38,575 nt of DNA from Sporosarcina globispora (GTDB lineage: Bacteria; Bacillota; Bacilli; Bacillales; Cytobacillaceae). Position 1 is the stretch's first letter, and every line of letters begins with the position of its first letter. The notes under the pieces are model-generated. The model was not told where the DNA came from and ran no database searches. It saw only the letters and a list, made by a program, of their open reading frames with translations. The stretch lies in contig NZ_LGUF01000007.1 of NCBI RefSeq assembly GCF_001274725.1, positions 1,285,746-1,324,320 of the forward strand, in the 5' to 3' direction. Below, piece by piece: positions 15,280-24,697 of the stretch. Position numbers and translations under genes: made by a program.

Positions 15280-15547
15280 GTTCTATGATAACCCCCTTCT
15301 CCAAATATTTAGAGAAGGCCACAGTCCCGATGAAAGCGAGTATTCCAAGCAGAAGGATGACCTCCAAAAAGGCATTCGTATTAAGAGCGATGGAAATAAG
15401 TGCTACGATGGCAACTAAATTAATTCCGATCGCATCCAGTGCCACTACCCGGTCAGGAATGCTTGGGCCTTTAATTACTCTGTAAATCAAAGCCAGTGTG
15501 GCGAGCGATATACACAGAATGGCAATCATTGCAATTGTCTGGATCAT
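15263..15547 (-). CDS. mrpF: Mrp antiporter subunit F
   Basis: 94 residues, three membrane segments, motif GPSIPDRVVALDAIGIN near residue 28 typical of MrpF/PhaF. Known MrpF also takes part in cholate efflux in B. subtilis. It shares one base with mrpE upstream and overlaps mrpG by 17 bp, indicating translational coupling. Confidence 0.93.
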   Translation of the reverse strand: MIQTIAMIAILCISLATLALIYRVIKGPSIPDRVVALDAIGINLVAIVALISIALNTNAFLEVILLLGILAFIGTVAFSKYLEKGVIIEHDRDR

Positions 15548-16023
15548 TATCGGCTCACCTCCATGATTGCTTTTTCGAATGAATTTTTTATTGAATCAAT
15601 TTCGTCCTGGACTTCACCCATATCCATTGCATGCACGTATAATATTTTATTGTCTTCTGAAACAGAAATGGTCAATGTTCCCGGGGTCAATGTAATAAGG
15701 TTAGCTAAAATGGTTATTTGCCAATCTTTTTCCAATTCCGTAGGGAATGCAAAAATGCCTGGCTTCATATCAAGCTTCGGTTTAAGCACAACTTTTAACA
15801 CTGCTATGTTTGCAAGAATCAGCTCTTTAATAAAAATCAGCATTAAGTTGAGCACTGCGATTACGCGCAGCAGATAAAAGCGGGAGGTAAAGAACCTCCT
15901 GAAGACAAAAATAATGAGCAAGCCGAAAAGGTACCCTTTCAAAAAAGCTACCCCATCGTAGGTTGTTGTTAAGAACATCCACATAAACCCAAGGGACATA
16001 TTTAATAAAATTTGAAATGCCAT
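15547..16023 (-). CDS. mrpE: Mrp antiporter subunit E
   Basis: 158 residues: two or three N-terminal membrane segments, then the MnhE domain with KPGIFAFPTELEKDWQITIL and LTPGTLTISVSEDNKILYVH. It starts 2 bp after mrpD and overlaps mrpF by one base. MrpE is needed for full activity of the complex in studied bacilli. Confidence 0.93.
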   Translation of the reverse strand: MAFQILLNMSLGFMWMFLTTTYDGVAFLKGYLFGLLIIFVFRRFFTSRFYLLRVIAVLNLMLIFIKELILANIAVLKVVLKPKLDMKPGIFAFPTELEKDWQITILANLITLTPGTLTISVSEDNKILYVHAMDMGEVQDEIDSIKNSFEKAIMEVSR

Positions 16024-16025
16024 AC

Positions 16026-17519
16026 TCAGTACTCCTTTAAGACTGCTTCAATATAAATACTTGGGTTTGCAAGCGTTTCTGCAGCCTGAGAGATATACGG
16101 ATATACGAATTCAGAGCCGACTCCGTAAAGGACGGCAATAGCAACAAGAATCACAGGAGCAATCATCATGCTTTTAACAGGTATTTTATCTGCACCTTCA
16201 TAAGCACGGGGTGTTCCCCAAAAACCATTGATAAATATCTTCATGATGGAGAATAAGACAAAAAGACTGGACATTAGCACAATTCCGGCGCCCCAGTAAT
16301 GCTCAGACTCAAACCCGCCTTTAATAATTAAAAGCTTACCGACAAAGCCGCTCAGCGGAGGAATACCGGATAATGAAAGAGCTGCAATGAAAAAGGTCCA
16401 GCCCAAGCCTGGATAGCGTTTTATTAAACCGCTGATCTTCCTAAGATTACTCGTTCCTGTTATGGCTGCCACAATACCAACAAGCATAAACAGCGATGCT
16501 TTAATGTTCATATCATGGATCAAGTAAAATATTGCTCCAGTCAGCGAATCTTGCGTCATCGCTGAAATGCCGAAAAGAATGACTCCGACCGCTATAATAA
16601 TATTGTAAATGACAATTTTCTTAATATCCCAATAAGCAATTGCTCCTATTACGCCCAAAATAATGGTGGCTACCGCCAAAATGGTTAAAAGCTGCTGGGT
16701 AAAGCCGCCATCCTGATAAAAGAATAATGTATATGTTCTGGCAATCGAATATACACCTACTTTTGTGAGAAGAGCTCCGAATAGTGCCAGAACCGGCGCT
16801 GGCGGTGCATAGTAAGAGCCAGGGAGCCAAAAGAACAGAGGGAAAATTGCACCCTTAAGGCCAAAGACAATCAAAAATAGAACGGCAATTACAGTAATGA
16901 TGCCAGGCTGCCCCATTTCACTAATCTCACTGATCCGGGCAGAGATATGGGCCATGTTGAGCGTCCCGACAACTGAATATAAGTACGCTACTGCAATGAC
17001 AAATAAAGCAGAAGAAATGACATTCACGAGCAGATATTTAATGGATTCCCTTAACTGAATCTTCGTGCCGCCAATAACAATTAACACATAAGACGACATT
17101 AGCATTACCTCGAAAAAAACGAATAGGTTGAAAATATCTCCTGTGGTAAACGCTCCATTTACTCCAACAAGCAAAAAGTTGACAGCAGAGTAGTAGTAGA
17201 ATTTCTCCCTATCTTCATCAATTCCGCGAAATGAATAGATGACACATGCCAGCCCAATGACACTGGTGGTTAATACGAGCAAGGCAGAAACCATGTCCGA
17301 AACTAGTGTAATTCCAAAAGGGGCATCCCAATTCGATAAGTTTAAAGTTTGAATCCCATCGTTTTTAACTTTTTGCACTAATAACACTGAAACTATTACA
17401 GATAACACAGCAGAAAGGCCTGCAACCCACCTTTGCAGCATAACATGCTTAGCAGCGAAGATTAGAAGGACTCCCGTAATTAAGGGAATTAGTATCGGCA
17501 GTATTAAAAAGTTAATCAT
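16026..17519 (-). CDS. mrpD: Mrp antiporter subunit D
   Basis: 497 residues, about 14 membrane segments, homologous to the NuoM/NuoN antiporter-like subunits of complex I. The functionally critical glutamate is present at E137 (FVFFEVMLMSSY), and a conserved Lys sits at K222 (FGLKGAIFPLF), near the K219 reported for alkaliphile MrpD. It overlaps mrpC by 8 bp. It forms, with MrpA, the proton-conducting core. Confidence 0.96.
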   Translation of the reverse strand: MINFLILPILIPLITGVLLIFAAKHVMLQRWVAGLSAVLSVIVSVLLVQKVKNDGIQTLNLSNWDAPFGITLVSDMVSALLVLTTSVIGLACVIYSFRGIDEDREKFYYYSAVNFLLVGVNGAFTTGDIFNLFVFFEVMLMSSYVLIVIGGTKIQLRESIKYLLVNVISSALFVIAVAYLYSVVGTLNMAHISARISEISEMGQPGIITVIAVLFLIVFGLKGAIFPLFFWLPGSYYAPPAPVLALFGALLTKVGVYSIARTYTLFFYQDGGFTQQLLTILAVATIILGVIGAIAYWDIKKIVIYNIIIAVGVILFGISAMTQDSLTGAIFYLIHDMNIKASLFMLVGIVAAITGTSNLRKISGLIKRYPGLGWTFFIAALSLSGIPPLSGFVGKLLIIKGGFESEHYWGAGIVLMSSLFVLFSIMKIFINGFWGTPRAYEGADKIPVKSMMIAPVILVAIAVLYGVGSEFVYPYISQAAETLANPSIYIEAVLKEY

Positions 17520-17850
17520 TTCCTTCAGTTCCTCTCAATTTGTCCATATTGTCAGTGCCCAGTTCCTGATAAGCCCGATAAGCCAGCACTAAGAAAAAGG
17601 CGGTAACTCCAAAGGCGATTACAATTGCAGTTAAGATTAATGCTTGCGGAAGAGGGTCTGTATATGGGCCATTTTCACCAAGCAGCGGTGCGGCTCCTTT
17701 CTTAAGACCGCCCATAGTTAAAATCAGCAAATGGGCACCATGGCTTAATATTGCTGTCCCAACAATTATGCGCAGTAAGCTTTTTGAAAGCATTAAATAG
17801 GTGGCTGACATAAATAAGATGCCAACAACAACTGACATTACTATTTCCAT
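17512..17850 (-). CDS. mrpC: Mrp antiporter subunit C
   Basis: 112 residues, three membrane segments, NuoK-like, with GTAILSHGAHLLILTMGG and DPLPQALILTAIVI, both typical for MrpC/MnhC. Start and the mrpB stop share one base (TAATG), and the end overlaps mrpD by 8 bp. Confidence 0.95.
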   Translation of the reverse strand: MEIVMSVVVGILFMSATYLMLSKSLLRIIVGTAILSHGAHLLILTMGGLKKGAAPLLGENGPYTDPLPQALILTAIVIAFGVTAFFLVLAYRAYQELGTDNMDKLRGTEGND

Positions 17851-18272
17851 TAGTCATCCTCCCCTATCGTTTTGATAATGATCATTGTTACACCTACAAC
17901 AACCAGAAAAACACCGAGATCAAACAGTGCTGCGGTATGAAGTGACAGGTGTCCCAGGATTGGGAGGTCTACATCTGTAAATGCATGTGTCAGAAAAGGA
18001 ACATTGAATAGCAGTCCGCCTGCTCCAGTTCCGATTGCAAAGAGCAGACCAGTTGCTATCATATACATAAAATTTACAGGGAGAATTTTATCAACTGTCT
18101 TCATATCAAAGGCCAGCAGCAATAGAATGATGGCTCCCGATGTCAGCAGGCCGCCAACGAAGCCTCCGCCTGGCGTATAATGCCCGGCAAAGAAAATGTA
18201 TACGGAGAAAAGAACAATGATAAACAAAACAACTTTAGTGGCTGTCTGCAGAATGATGTCATTTGTTTTCAT
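17850..18272 (-). CDS. mrpB: Mrp antiporter subunit B
   Basis: 140 residues, four membrane segments, DUF4040/MnhB type, with GHYTPGGGFVGGLLTSGAI near residue 30 and LFDLGVFLVVVG near the end. It overlaps the 3' end of mrpA by 14 bp; AGGAGG lies upstream of its ATG inside mrpA. Confidence 0.95.
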   Translation of the reverse strand: MKTNDIILQTATKVVLFIIVLFSVYIFFAGHYTPGGGFVGGLLTSGAIILLLLAFDMKTVDKILPVNFMYMIATGLLFAIGTGAGGLLFNVPFLTHAFTDVDLPILGHLSLHTAALFDLGVFLVVVGVTMIIIKTIGEDD

Positions 18273-20661
18273 TTTTCTTTCCTCCTCCCAGCCGAAGCTT
18301 AATCATTCCAAATATTCCTAATGCAGCAATGGCAAGAACCGTTATTTCAAACATCGTATCAAATCCGCGGAAATCCACAAGTATAACGTTTACCATATTC
18401 TTACCTGCTGCTTTTTCATACGTATTCTCTATATAATACTGAGAAATAGAATCAAATAGTTTATTGCTGTGAGCCGAAAAAGCAATTAGCGTAACGACTA
18501 GCCCTACTCCAATGGAAATCACTGCATTGGTTGCTTTAAACGGCATCCTTTCTTCATCTTTAATCTGAGGCAGATGGTAGAAACACAGCAGGAATAAAGC
18601 AACTGAGATCGTTTCAATGACAAGCTGTGTCAAAGCAAGATCCGGCGCACGGAAAATAACAAAGAATAGCGCCACGGTATAGCCGACTGCCCCTAATAGA
18701 ATAATGGATGTCAATCTGGATTTTACAAACAGGATCGTTATAGATGCAACTGCGATTACGAGAGCAAGCACAATTTCAGAGAATTTAATGGCAGACACAT
18801 TACTTGCATCAAATTTGAATGCATTCTTTATGAATAAAGTTGACAGCAAAATAACAATAAAGAATGTAAAGATATAAACTAAATAGTTCCTGATTGAACC
18901 ATTCATATACCATCTGGTAAATCCGTGTGCTCCTTGCTGTATCCCTGAAAGACCACTATCGTAAAACCGATTAAGCGCCAATTTTTCAGGGAACAAACCA
19001 TACACACCTTTCCACTTCGGCAAAGTGGCAAAAAGCAGAATTCCCAATGTAATAACACCTAAAGTCATGAACAGTTCCGGCGTAAATCCATGCCAGAAGG
19101 AAATATGAGTATCATACACATATCCTTCGGCAGGCATAATGGCTGCCTGTGCAGGAGAGATGAGCGTGTTTGAAATGATATTAGGGAAGAAACCGATAAT
19201 GATGACAAGTGAAGCTAGAATAATTGGTGATATTAGCATCCCGATTGGTGCTTCATGCGGTTTCTTTTCTAATTGTTCAGGCTGGAATTTGCCTGTGAAC
19301 GTTTTGAATACAATGATCATGCTGTAGATAAAAGTGAATACGCTCGCCACCCAGGCAAGAACAGGGAACAAGAAACCCCAAGTATCCAAATTGAAAATAT
19401 CCATTTCCAGTACACGGACCATTCCGGTGAAGAACATTTCCTTACTTAAGAATCCATTAAAAGGCGGAAGACCGGCCATGGCAAATGTGCCGATGATCGC
19501 CAAAGTAAAGGTAATCGGCATAAAGTTCATCAAACCGCCAAGCTTGCGGATATCACGGGTTCCGGTTTCATGGTCTACGATTCCAGCTACCATAAAGAGA
19601 CTTCCTTTAAAAGTGGCATGGTTGATTAAATGAAAGACTGCTGCTGTCGTGGCAACCGTAAAATAACCGTCTTCTACTGTTTCGAAGTGAAGAGCAGCAG
19701 CACCGATACCGAGAAGGGACATGATCATCCCCAGCTGGCTGACAGTTGAAAAGGCAAGAATGGCTTTAAGGTCAGTCTGTTTGACAGCTGAGAAGGAACC
19801 CCAGAATAATGTTGTGATCCCAAACCCTGCAATGAGCCAGAGCCATAGCGAATGCTCCGCAAAAACCGGACTCATTCGTGCTATCAGATAAATGCCGGCT
19901 TTAACCATCGTTGCCGAGTGCAGGTAAGCGCTGACAGGCGTTGGAGCTTCCATGGCATCCGGCAGCCAGATATGGAATGGAAATTGTGCAGACTTGGTAA
20001 AAGCACCAAGCAAAATGCAAAGTAAAGCAGGAACGAATAATGAATGTGAAAATATTTCATCTGATTGAGCAATTATTTCAGAAATGCTGAAAGTGCCTGT
20101 CATCAGATAAAGAAGTATGATGCCTCCAAGCATGGAAAGACCGCCGAAAACCGTGATGATCATCGACTTCTGTGCACCATATCTTGATTTCTCTCTGTGG
20201 TACCAGTACCCGATTAGCAGGAATGAAGAAAAACTCGTCAATTCCCAGAATGTATAAAGTACAATCAAGTTATCCGAAAGGACAACCCCAAGCATAGCTC
20301 CCATAAATAGAAGCAAGTAAACATAGAAGTTGTTCAGTTTTTCTTTTTTCTTATCCAAGTAGTAGATGGAATACAGAACAACCAATGCACCTATTCCAGT
20401 AATCAGCAAAGCAAACAGCAAACCAAGCCCGTCGATTTTTGCAGTGAAATCGATACCAAGAGAAGGAATCCATGAGAAAGAGTTTGTCACCGATTGCTGA
20501 TTGGAGGTGATGGATAGGTAAGAGATAAAATAACTGAATAAAAGGATTGGCAGAGGAAGAACGAACCAGCCCGTATGTATCTGCTTAAACAGCTTGTACA
20601 CTATAGGTACAAGGATGGCAAGCAAAAATGGTGAAATTATTGCCAGGTGAAGCAAGGACAA
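18259..20661 (-). CDS. mrpA: Mrp antiporter subunit A
   Basis: 800 residues, about 20 membrane segments. The N-terminal two-thirds is NuoL-like; the C-terminal part carries DUF4040 and an MrpB-like module. The key glutamate is at E140 (LYTFWELTSFSS), the position known to be essential in alkaliphile MrpA. PFHIWLPDAMEAPTPVSAYLHSAT is broken here as PFHIWLPDAMEAP plus TPVSAYLHSAT and matches the family. Translation most likely starts at a TTG (20661) with GGGGG 7 nt upstream. First gene of the seven-gene operon. Confidence 0.95.
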   Translation of the reverse strand: MSLLHLAIISPFLLAILVPIVYKLFKQIHTGWFVLPLPILLFSYFISYLSITSNQQSVTNSFSWIPSLGIDFTAKIDGLGLLFALLITGIGALVVLYSIYYLDKKKEKLNNFYVYLLLFMGAMLGVVLSDNLIVLYTFWELTSFSSFLLIGYWYHREKSRYGAQKSMIITVFGGLSMLGGIILLYLMTGTFSISEIIAQSDEIFSHSLFVPALLCILLGAFTKSAQFPFHIWLPDAMEAPTPVSAYLHSATMVKAGIYLIARMSPVFAEHSLWLWLIAGFGITTLFWGSFSAVKQTDLKAILAFSTVSQLGMIMSLLGIGAAALHFETVEDGYFTVATTAAVFHLINHATFKGSLFMVAGIVDHETGTRDIRKLGGLMNFMPITFTLAIIGTFAMAGLPPFNGFLSKEMFFTGMVRVLEMDIFNLDTWGFLFPVLAWVASVFTFIYSMIIVFKTFTGKFQPEQLEKKPHEAPIGMLISPIILASLVIIIGFFPNIISNTLISPAQAAIMPAEGYVYDTHISFWHGFTPELFMTLGVITLGILLFATLPKWKGVYGLFPEKLALNRFYDSGLSGIQQGAHGFTRWYMNGSIRNYLVYIFTFFIVILLSTLFIKNAFKFDASNVSAIKFSEIVLALVIAVASITILFVKSRLTSIILLGAVGYTVALFFVIFRAPDLALTQLVIETISVALFLLCFYHLPQIKDEERMPFKATNAVISIGVGLVVTLIAFSAHSNKLFDSISQYYIENTYEKAAGKNMVNVILVDFRGFDTMFEITVLAIAALGIFGMIKLRLGGGKKNENK

Positions 20662-21109
20662 AACATTACCCCCTTTTGACTAATTGTGAAGTATTCAACA
20701 GAGTTTCCTATCATGCAGTTTGTGTACCGGATTAATGGTACCAAACAGTCAGCATATTTGGAAAACTGTATTTTTCTTCCGCAGGATGTATAAACCTTTT
20801 CTGCAATAAGTAAAGCGCTTTATAAAAAGTTTTTCCACCTACCCCCATATTATCCAGCCAGGGCAGGCAAGACAGGCGTGCCATATTCATCAAAATTATC
20901 CGCTCATGCACCTCAGAACAAATTATAACCTAAAAATAAAGTCTGTGCATACATCAAACCCTTATCAGCAAAGGATTTATCCATTCTTATTAAATAGGTA
21001 GAAACACGAATTAATCAGGAAAAATTTTTTTGAAAAAATTTATTAAAAGGCGGCAATTTTGTATAAAAAATCATTGATTCACGCACACTACTCTTAGGTG
21101 GTGTTGTGC
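20662..21109. other. 448-bp intergenic region upstream of mrpA
   Basis: AT-rich region that must hold the mrp promoter on the minus strand; I could not pick one with confidence. It contains a perfect 12-bp palindrome TAAAGCGCTTTA (20811-20822). No coding frame or RNA gene is supported. Confidence 0.6.
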
Positions 21110-21328
21110 ATGATAAAGCATAAAGTTTCAGCAGCCATTGCAATCTTTGCCCTGCTGTTTGCAGGCGCCTGGATATTGGACCACCAAACCAAAAGGGAAT
21201 TTTATATTCCGGGAGACGAAGAAGTGGTCGAATTATTACCGGCAAATTACGAAATGGAAGCTGAAAATAAACAAAAGCTGAGGGTATTTGAACCGAGAGA
21301 ATATGTGAGGATACAATCAGCATCTTAA
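21110..21328 (+). CDS. Small single-pass membrane or secreted protein, uncharacterised
   Basis: 72 residues from an ATG at 21110, with AGGTGG 8 nt upstream; frames from GTG or TTG slightly upstream are possible. An N-terminal hydrophobic helix (VSAAIAIFALLFAGAWILD) is followed by an acidic, extracytoplasmic-looking part (PGDEEVVELLPANYEMEAEN). No recognised family. Confidence 0.65.
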   Translation: MIKHKVSAAIAIFALLFAGAWILDHQTKREFYIPGDEEVVELLPANYEMEAENKQKLRVFEPREYVRIQSAS

Positions 21329-21332
21329 CAAG

Positions 21333-21359
21333 AAGAGGATGAGAAGCGGCTCATCCTCT
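21333..21359. terminator. Hairpin between convergent small genes
   Basis: AGAGGATGAG / CTCATCCTCT perfect 10-bp stem with a 6-nt loop. The following T content is low, so efficiency is uncertain. Confidence 0.55.
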
Positions 21360-21371
21360 CTTGCTGCTGTA

Positions 21372-21914
21372 TTAAAATTTGCTTCGGCCGCGGTTATGAA
21401 AAATCATTATGAATAACGGGACCATAATGATAAAGGAAAGGAAAAACAGGAAGAGAAATTTGGAGAAGGGAGTTATACTTTTCTCAATATCGTCCACATG
21501 CAAATCAAAAAACTCCCGGATGGATTCATTGCCCAGCACGTTTGATGCTGTCAGGAATTCCTTTTTGTCAAAGTCATAATAAAAGAAATCTTTCTTCTTA
21601 AAAATATATAAGCCATCTCTTTTTTGCTCTAATTCCAAAAAGACAATTCCGATATGTGAAGAATATTCTTCAATTTTCTCTTCATTTTCTGATGTTGACG
21701 GATCATCAGGCGTAACAACTTTTGTTACTTGCCCCTGCATGCCATAGGCATCAATGACTGATAAGGAGTCTTTGTTATAATAATGGACAGTGCTGCGAAG
21801 CTGTTTTTCAAGTATGTCCTCGAAATCTTTTTCAGAATCAGCAGCTTTCCCGGGCATAAGGTACTGAGCTGAGAGCAAGACTGCAAGCAGAAAACAGCAT
21901 ATACCTTTTCTCAT
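21372..21914 (-). CDS. Secreted/membrane-anchored protein, uncharacterised
   Basis: 180 residues from an ATG at 21914 (AAAGGGGG about 8 nt upstream; the longer frame from 21944 is unlikely). A signal peptide (MRKGICCFLLAVLLSAQ, likely cut near GKAADS) is followed by an acidic extracytoplasmic domain. The C-terminus has one membrane helix (FLFLFFLSFIIMVPLFIMIF) and a short basic tail. The topology is that of an anchored cell-surface protein. No family recognised. Confidence 0.75.
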   Translation of the reverse strand: MRKGICCFLLAVLLSAQYLMPGKAADSEKDFEDILEKQLRSTVHYYNKDSLSVIDAYGMQGQVTKVVTPDDPSTSENEEKIEEYSSHIGIVFLELEQKRDGLYIFKKKDFFYYDFDKKEFLTASNVLGNESIREFFDLHVDDIEKSITPFSKFLFLFFLSFIIMVPLFIMIFHNRGRSKF

Positions 21915-22084
21915 TTCAAATTCCCCCTTTTCTCTATTTACCATTTAAATTACTAGAATATGGTTTATGTCTATGCTGGGAAACACTGAAATATACAGGC
22001 GGGCTATGTTATTGTAAAAATTATGAAAATCGCAGCTGATAGATAGCTAGAGTAAAAAAATAAGAAGTAAGTGGATGGGGAAAA

Positions 22085-22300
22085 ATGAAAAATACATATT
22101 TGATGAGTTATTTTCCACTATTGGCGATTATCTTGTTTAGTATATCTCTGGCTATAAAGACTCAAATAGAGTTAGTCCATTTCCTGCAAAAATCAGGGAT
22201 TTACAATGGGCTGCTGGAATTCTTTTCAGAAGGTGGAGTAAAGCTTTCATTGACGGTTCTCCTCCTGTTCGTTAATTTTATGGTATTTGCAGCCTTATAA
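22085..22300 (+). pseudogene. yufK: Truncated YufK (DUF5366) membrane protein
   Basis: The 71-residue product begins MKNTYLMSYFPLLAIILFS, which matches the start of the YufK/DUF5366 family as I remember it. That family is roughly 180 residues long, so only the first two membrane segments remain, ending at a stop after VFAAL. Synteny supports the identity: in B. subtilis yufK lies near pbpD and kapD, as here. It could instead be a functional short variant; the frame itself has no internal lesion. Confidence 0.5.
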
Positions 22301-22357
22301 TTATCTTTCTTTGAAAATATATTACAGCATCATGGCTAGTCTGCCGATATAGAAAAA

Positions 22358-22384
22358 GAGGCCGTTGTGAAGGGCCTCCTTTTA
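22358..22384. terminator. Bidirectional terminator
   Basis: GAGGCC / GGCCTC stem with TTTT on both outward sides, between the yufK fragment and the pbpD relic. Confidence 0.78.
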
Positions 22385-22510
22385 CTCAGACATTATATCC
22401 TTCCAAATCTGCAGCTGTGGAGAAGCCGATTCGATAGCACCCAGACTTCCGGGCCGATCCTTTCCGACCCAGACGCCAGCCGTGTACTGGCCAGTTATTA
22501 AACTCCTCAT
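22382..22510 (-). pseudogene. pbpD: C-terminal relic of a penicillin-binding protein (pbpD position)
   Basis: A 42-codon minus-strand frame encodes ITGQYTAGVWVGKDRPGSLG and then ESASPQLQIWKDIMSE before a stop. This is the typical end of the transpeptidase domain of class A penicillin-binding proteins (QYTAGVWVG... then W+DIM). It stops right at a terminator, as a true gene end would. Upstream the frame is lost within about 15 codons, and no SxxK, SxN or KTG motif remains. B. subtilis has pbpD (PBP4) next to yufK and kapD, so this looks like a deletion remnant. Confidence 0.62.
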
Positions 22511-22667
22511 TTTTTCGATGTTCGCAAGCGGCTTCCGCCTCCTTTAATTGAACTTCTATCCTATTTTTCGGCATTATCTCCACGGAGTTAAGCTTTTTTG
22601 AAAGAAGCATAAGCAGATGAAAAATTCCAGCTGAAATGCAATTTACTCAGAAAATTGAAATTTTTCA

Positions 22668-22676
22668 TGCTATAAT
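22668..22676 (+). promoter_or_regulatory. Extended -10 promoter of kapD
   Basis: TGCTATAAT, an extended -10 with a perfect hexamer, 46 bp before the kapD start; no clear -35. Confidence 0.55.
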
Positions 22677-22722
22677 ATAAGAAATTATGTGCGTAAATTT
22701 TCAAGGGGGAGCAGGTGAAAAC

Positions 22723-23343
22723 ATGGGGGAGGAACATCAATACCTATTTATTGATTTTGAATTTACCATGCCTGAAAAAGGCAGTGCATTCAGAGGGTTT
22801 TCTCCGGAAATTATCGAAGCAGGAATTGTATCAGTCATCAACAATAAAATTTGTGAAGAGTTCTCATCATATGTATTTCCTGTCCGGTTTCCGATATTGT
22901 CCGAGCGGTGCAAATCCTTTCTGCATATATCACAGGAACAGGTAGACCAGGGAATTGATTTTCTTGAACTGGTGAAAAAAATGAAGGATATGAACAGGAA
23001 CCGTCCATGTACAATCGTTACGTGGGGAAATATGGATATGAAGGTACTTAGAAATAATTGTAATCTGGCTGGGATTGCTTTTCCGTTTAGAGGAAAAGAA
23101 GTTGACCTTTCGATGGAATATAAGCGTTTCTTCGGTGACCAGAACCAGACAGGATTGTGGAAAGCCGTTCAGGAATACGGCAAGGAGGGAACAGGGAAAC
23201 ACCATCGTGCTTTAGATGATGCATTAACGACTTACAATATTTTCAGATTGGTAGAAAAAGACAAGAAGTATCTTCAGAAGCCCAAACCTACTACAATTGG
23301 CGACCGGGTGGACTTCTCGAAGCTATTTAATAAATTTGCCTGA
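22723..23343 (+). CDS. kapD: KapD, 3'-5' exonuclease-fold inhibitor of the KinA sporulation pathway
   Basis: 206 residues with a DEDDh exonuclease fold: FIDFEFTM (Exo I, D and E), WGNMDMKVLRNNC (Exo II region) and HHRALDDALTTYNIF (Exo III, H and D). The B. subtilis protein is almost collinear and is known as an inhibitor of the KinA route to sporulation. The ATG at 22723 gives the family N-terminus; AGGTG lies 5 nt upstream. It is convergent with kapB. Confidence 0.92.
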   Translation: MGEEHQYLFIDFEFTMPEKGSAFRGFSPEIIEAGIVSVINNKICEEFSSYVFPVRFPILSERCKSFLHISQEQVDQGIDFLELVKKMKDMNRNRPCTIVTWGNMDMKVLRNNCNLAGIAFPFRGKEVDLSMEYKRFFGDQNQTGLWKAVQEYGKEGTGKHHRALDDALTTYNIFRLVEKDKKYLQKPKPTTIGDRVDFSKLFNKFA

Positions 23344-23375
23344 CAAGCCAAATCCATCAAAACGATTTGGCTTGT
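23343..23375. terminator. Bidirectional terminator, kapD / kapB
   Basis: ACAAGCCAAATC / GATTTGGCTTGT, a perfect 12-bp stem with a 9-nt loop. Confidence 0.85.
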
Positions 23376-23381
23376 GTCATT

Positions 23382-23762
23382 TTACTTAAAATAATCCTTT
23401 TTCAATGAATCAAGGTTTCTAATGCTTTGTTCTGCCCAAGGAGAAGAATCCCCTTCCAGTTCCGTTCTCATTTTATCCAATGCAATTTGCAGAGAATCCT
23501 TATAGTCTGGTATTTCTTCTTCAAACGGCTTTACCATTTGCGTAGGCACATTGGTCTGCTCTCTGTATGCAAGCGCGCGGCGCTCATGAAAAAGCATGAC
23601 GTCAGCCTCTTTGGGATTGTGCAAATCGCCCTGCATTGGATGCTTTAAAACCGCAAGTACCCTGACCAGGTAATGCTGAGGCCGGATATCTGTAACTTCC
23701 CCGATATATTTACCTGTTTTATAGATAGCCGTTACTTTATCACCAATTTTTACTTCTGCCAA
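23382..23762 (-). CDS. kapB: Kinase-associated protein B (KapB)
   Basis: 126 residues with an N-terminal SH3-like barrel (KIGDKVTAIYKTGKYIGEVT, then HYLVRVLAVLKHPMQGDLH) and a helical C-terminus. KapB in B. subtilis is needed for KinB signalling into the sporulation phosphorelay. The start is a TTG at 23762 with GGAGAGG upstream; the longer frame is not supported. There is no signal peptide, despite the name 'lipoprotein' used for the family. No kinB gene is next to it, unlike in B. subtilis. Confidence 0.9.
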   Translation of the reverse strand: MAEVKIGDKVTAIYKTGKYIGEVTDIRPQHYLVRVLAVLKHPMQGDLHNPKEADVMLFHERRALAYREQTNVPTQMVKPFEEEIPDYKDSLQIALDKMRTELEGDSSPWAEQSIRNLDSLKKDYFK

Positions 23763-23883
23763 CCTTAACCTCTCCTTTTTATTTTTCTTTAGCCCTATTA
23801 TGATGCTTGAAAAAACAAAGTGCAAATTTTCAATAAATCAGGTAAGCTAAAAATGATTAGTTTTTTCATAGGAGGTTGAGAAG

Positions 23884-24615
23884 ATGAAATGGCGCATTTT
23901 AAGTCCGATTCTTATTCTGATGCTGATCCTGTCAGCATGCGGGACAAGCAATGAAAAACAAGAGGACAGTGCAAATGGCTCTGAAACTGAAGAAAGCAAA
24001 ACAGAAAACCAGGAAAGTGAAACACCGGACAGCTTTCCGCAATTAACAGAAGAAGTCCAGGAAAATGAAAGACTGGTGGAAATGCAGACATCCAAAGGGA
24101 ATATCAAAATTAAGCTGTTCCCGGATCAGGCACCAAAAGCAGTTGAAAATTTCATTAAGCATAGTGAAGATGGCTATTATGACGGTTTGATTTTCCACCG
24201 CGTCATTCAGGATTTTATGATCCAGGGCGGCGATCCTGAGGGAACCGGCATGGGCGGAGAAAGCGTTTACGGTGAAGAGTTTGAGGACGAATTCTCCAAT
24301 GAGCTTTATAATATCCGCGGAGCTTTATCCATGGCGAATGCTGGTCCCAATACTAACGGAAGCCAATTCTTTATTGTTCAGAACACAACGTTTGATCCAA
24401 GCATGAAGGAAAAGATGGAAGAAGCAGGTTATCCGGAAGAAATTATCAAAGCTTATGAAAAAGGCGGTACACCTTGGCTTGACAATAAGCACACCGTTTT
24501 TGGACAGGTTGTTGAGGGAATGGATGTAGTCGACAGCATCGCAGCGGTTGAAACTGCCGAACAGGACAAGCCTGCGGAAGATGTGGTAATCGAAAAGATC
24601 AAGGTATTAAAATAA
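23884..24615 (+). CDS. Cyclophilin-type peptidyl-prolyl isomerase lipoprotein
   Basis: 243 residues. A lipoprotein signal peptide ends in the lipobox LSAC (Cys near residue 19), followed by an acidic, Ser/Glu-rich linker to about residue 60. The cyclophilin domain then shows [20 protein letters not shown] (catalytic Arg/Phe/Gln region) and [10 protein letters not shown]. It should fold exported proteins at the outer face of the membrane. The insertion [20 protein letters not shown] is common in bacillar forms. AGGAGG lies before the ATG. Confidence 0.93.
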   Translation: MKWRILSPILILMLILSACGTSNEKQEDSANGSETEESKTENQESETPDSFPQLTEEVQENERLVEMQTSKGNIKIKLFPDQAPKAVENFIKHSEDGYYDGLIFHRVIQDFMIQGGDPEGTGMGGESVYGEEFEDEFSNELYNIRGALSMANAGPNTNGSQFFIVQNTTFDPSMKEKMEEAGYPEEIIKAYEKGGTPWLDNKHTVFGQVVEGMDVVDSIAAVETAEQDKPAEDVVIEKIKVLK

Positions 24616-24697
24616 GTTTTTAAACATTGGACTGTGTAATCATTGCTGATATAATAATTCGGGTGGACACTGCTTTTAGCAGAAAGGATTGATTAGC

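Noticed and set aside
20811..20822. TAAAGCGCTTTA as a CcpA site upstream of mrpA
   Set aside because: The central part fits, but the obligatory TG and C at the flanks are missing, and mrp is not a catabolic operon.
22386..22610. 74-codon minus-strand frame as a gene
   Set aside because: It reads the penicillin-binding protein fragment in the wrong frame; the +1-shifted frame gives the recognisable C-terminus.
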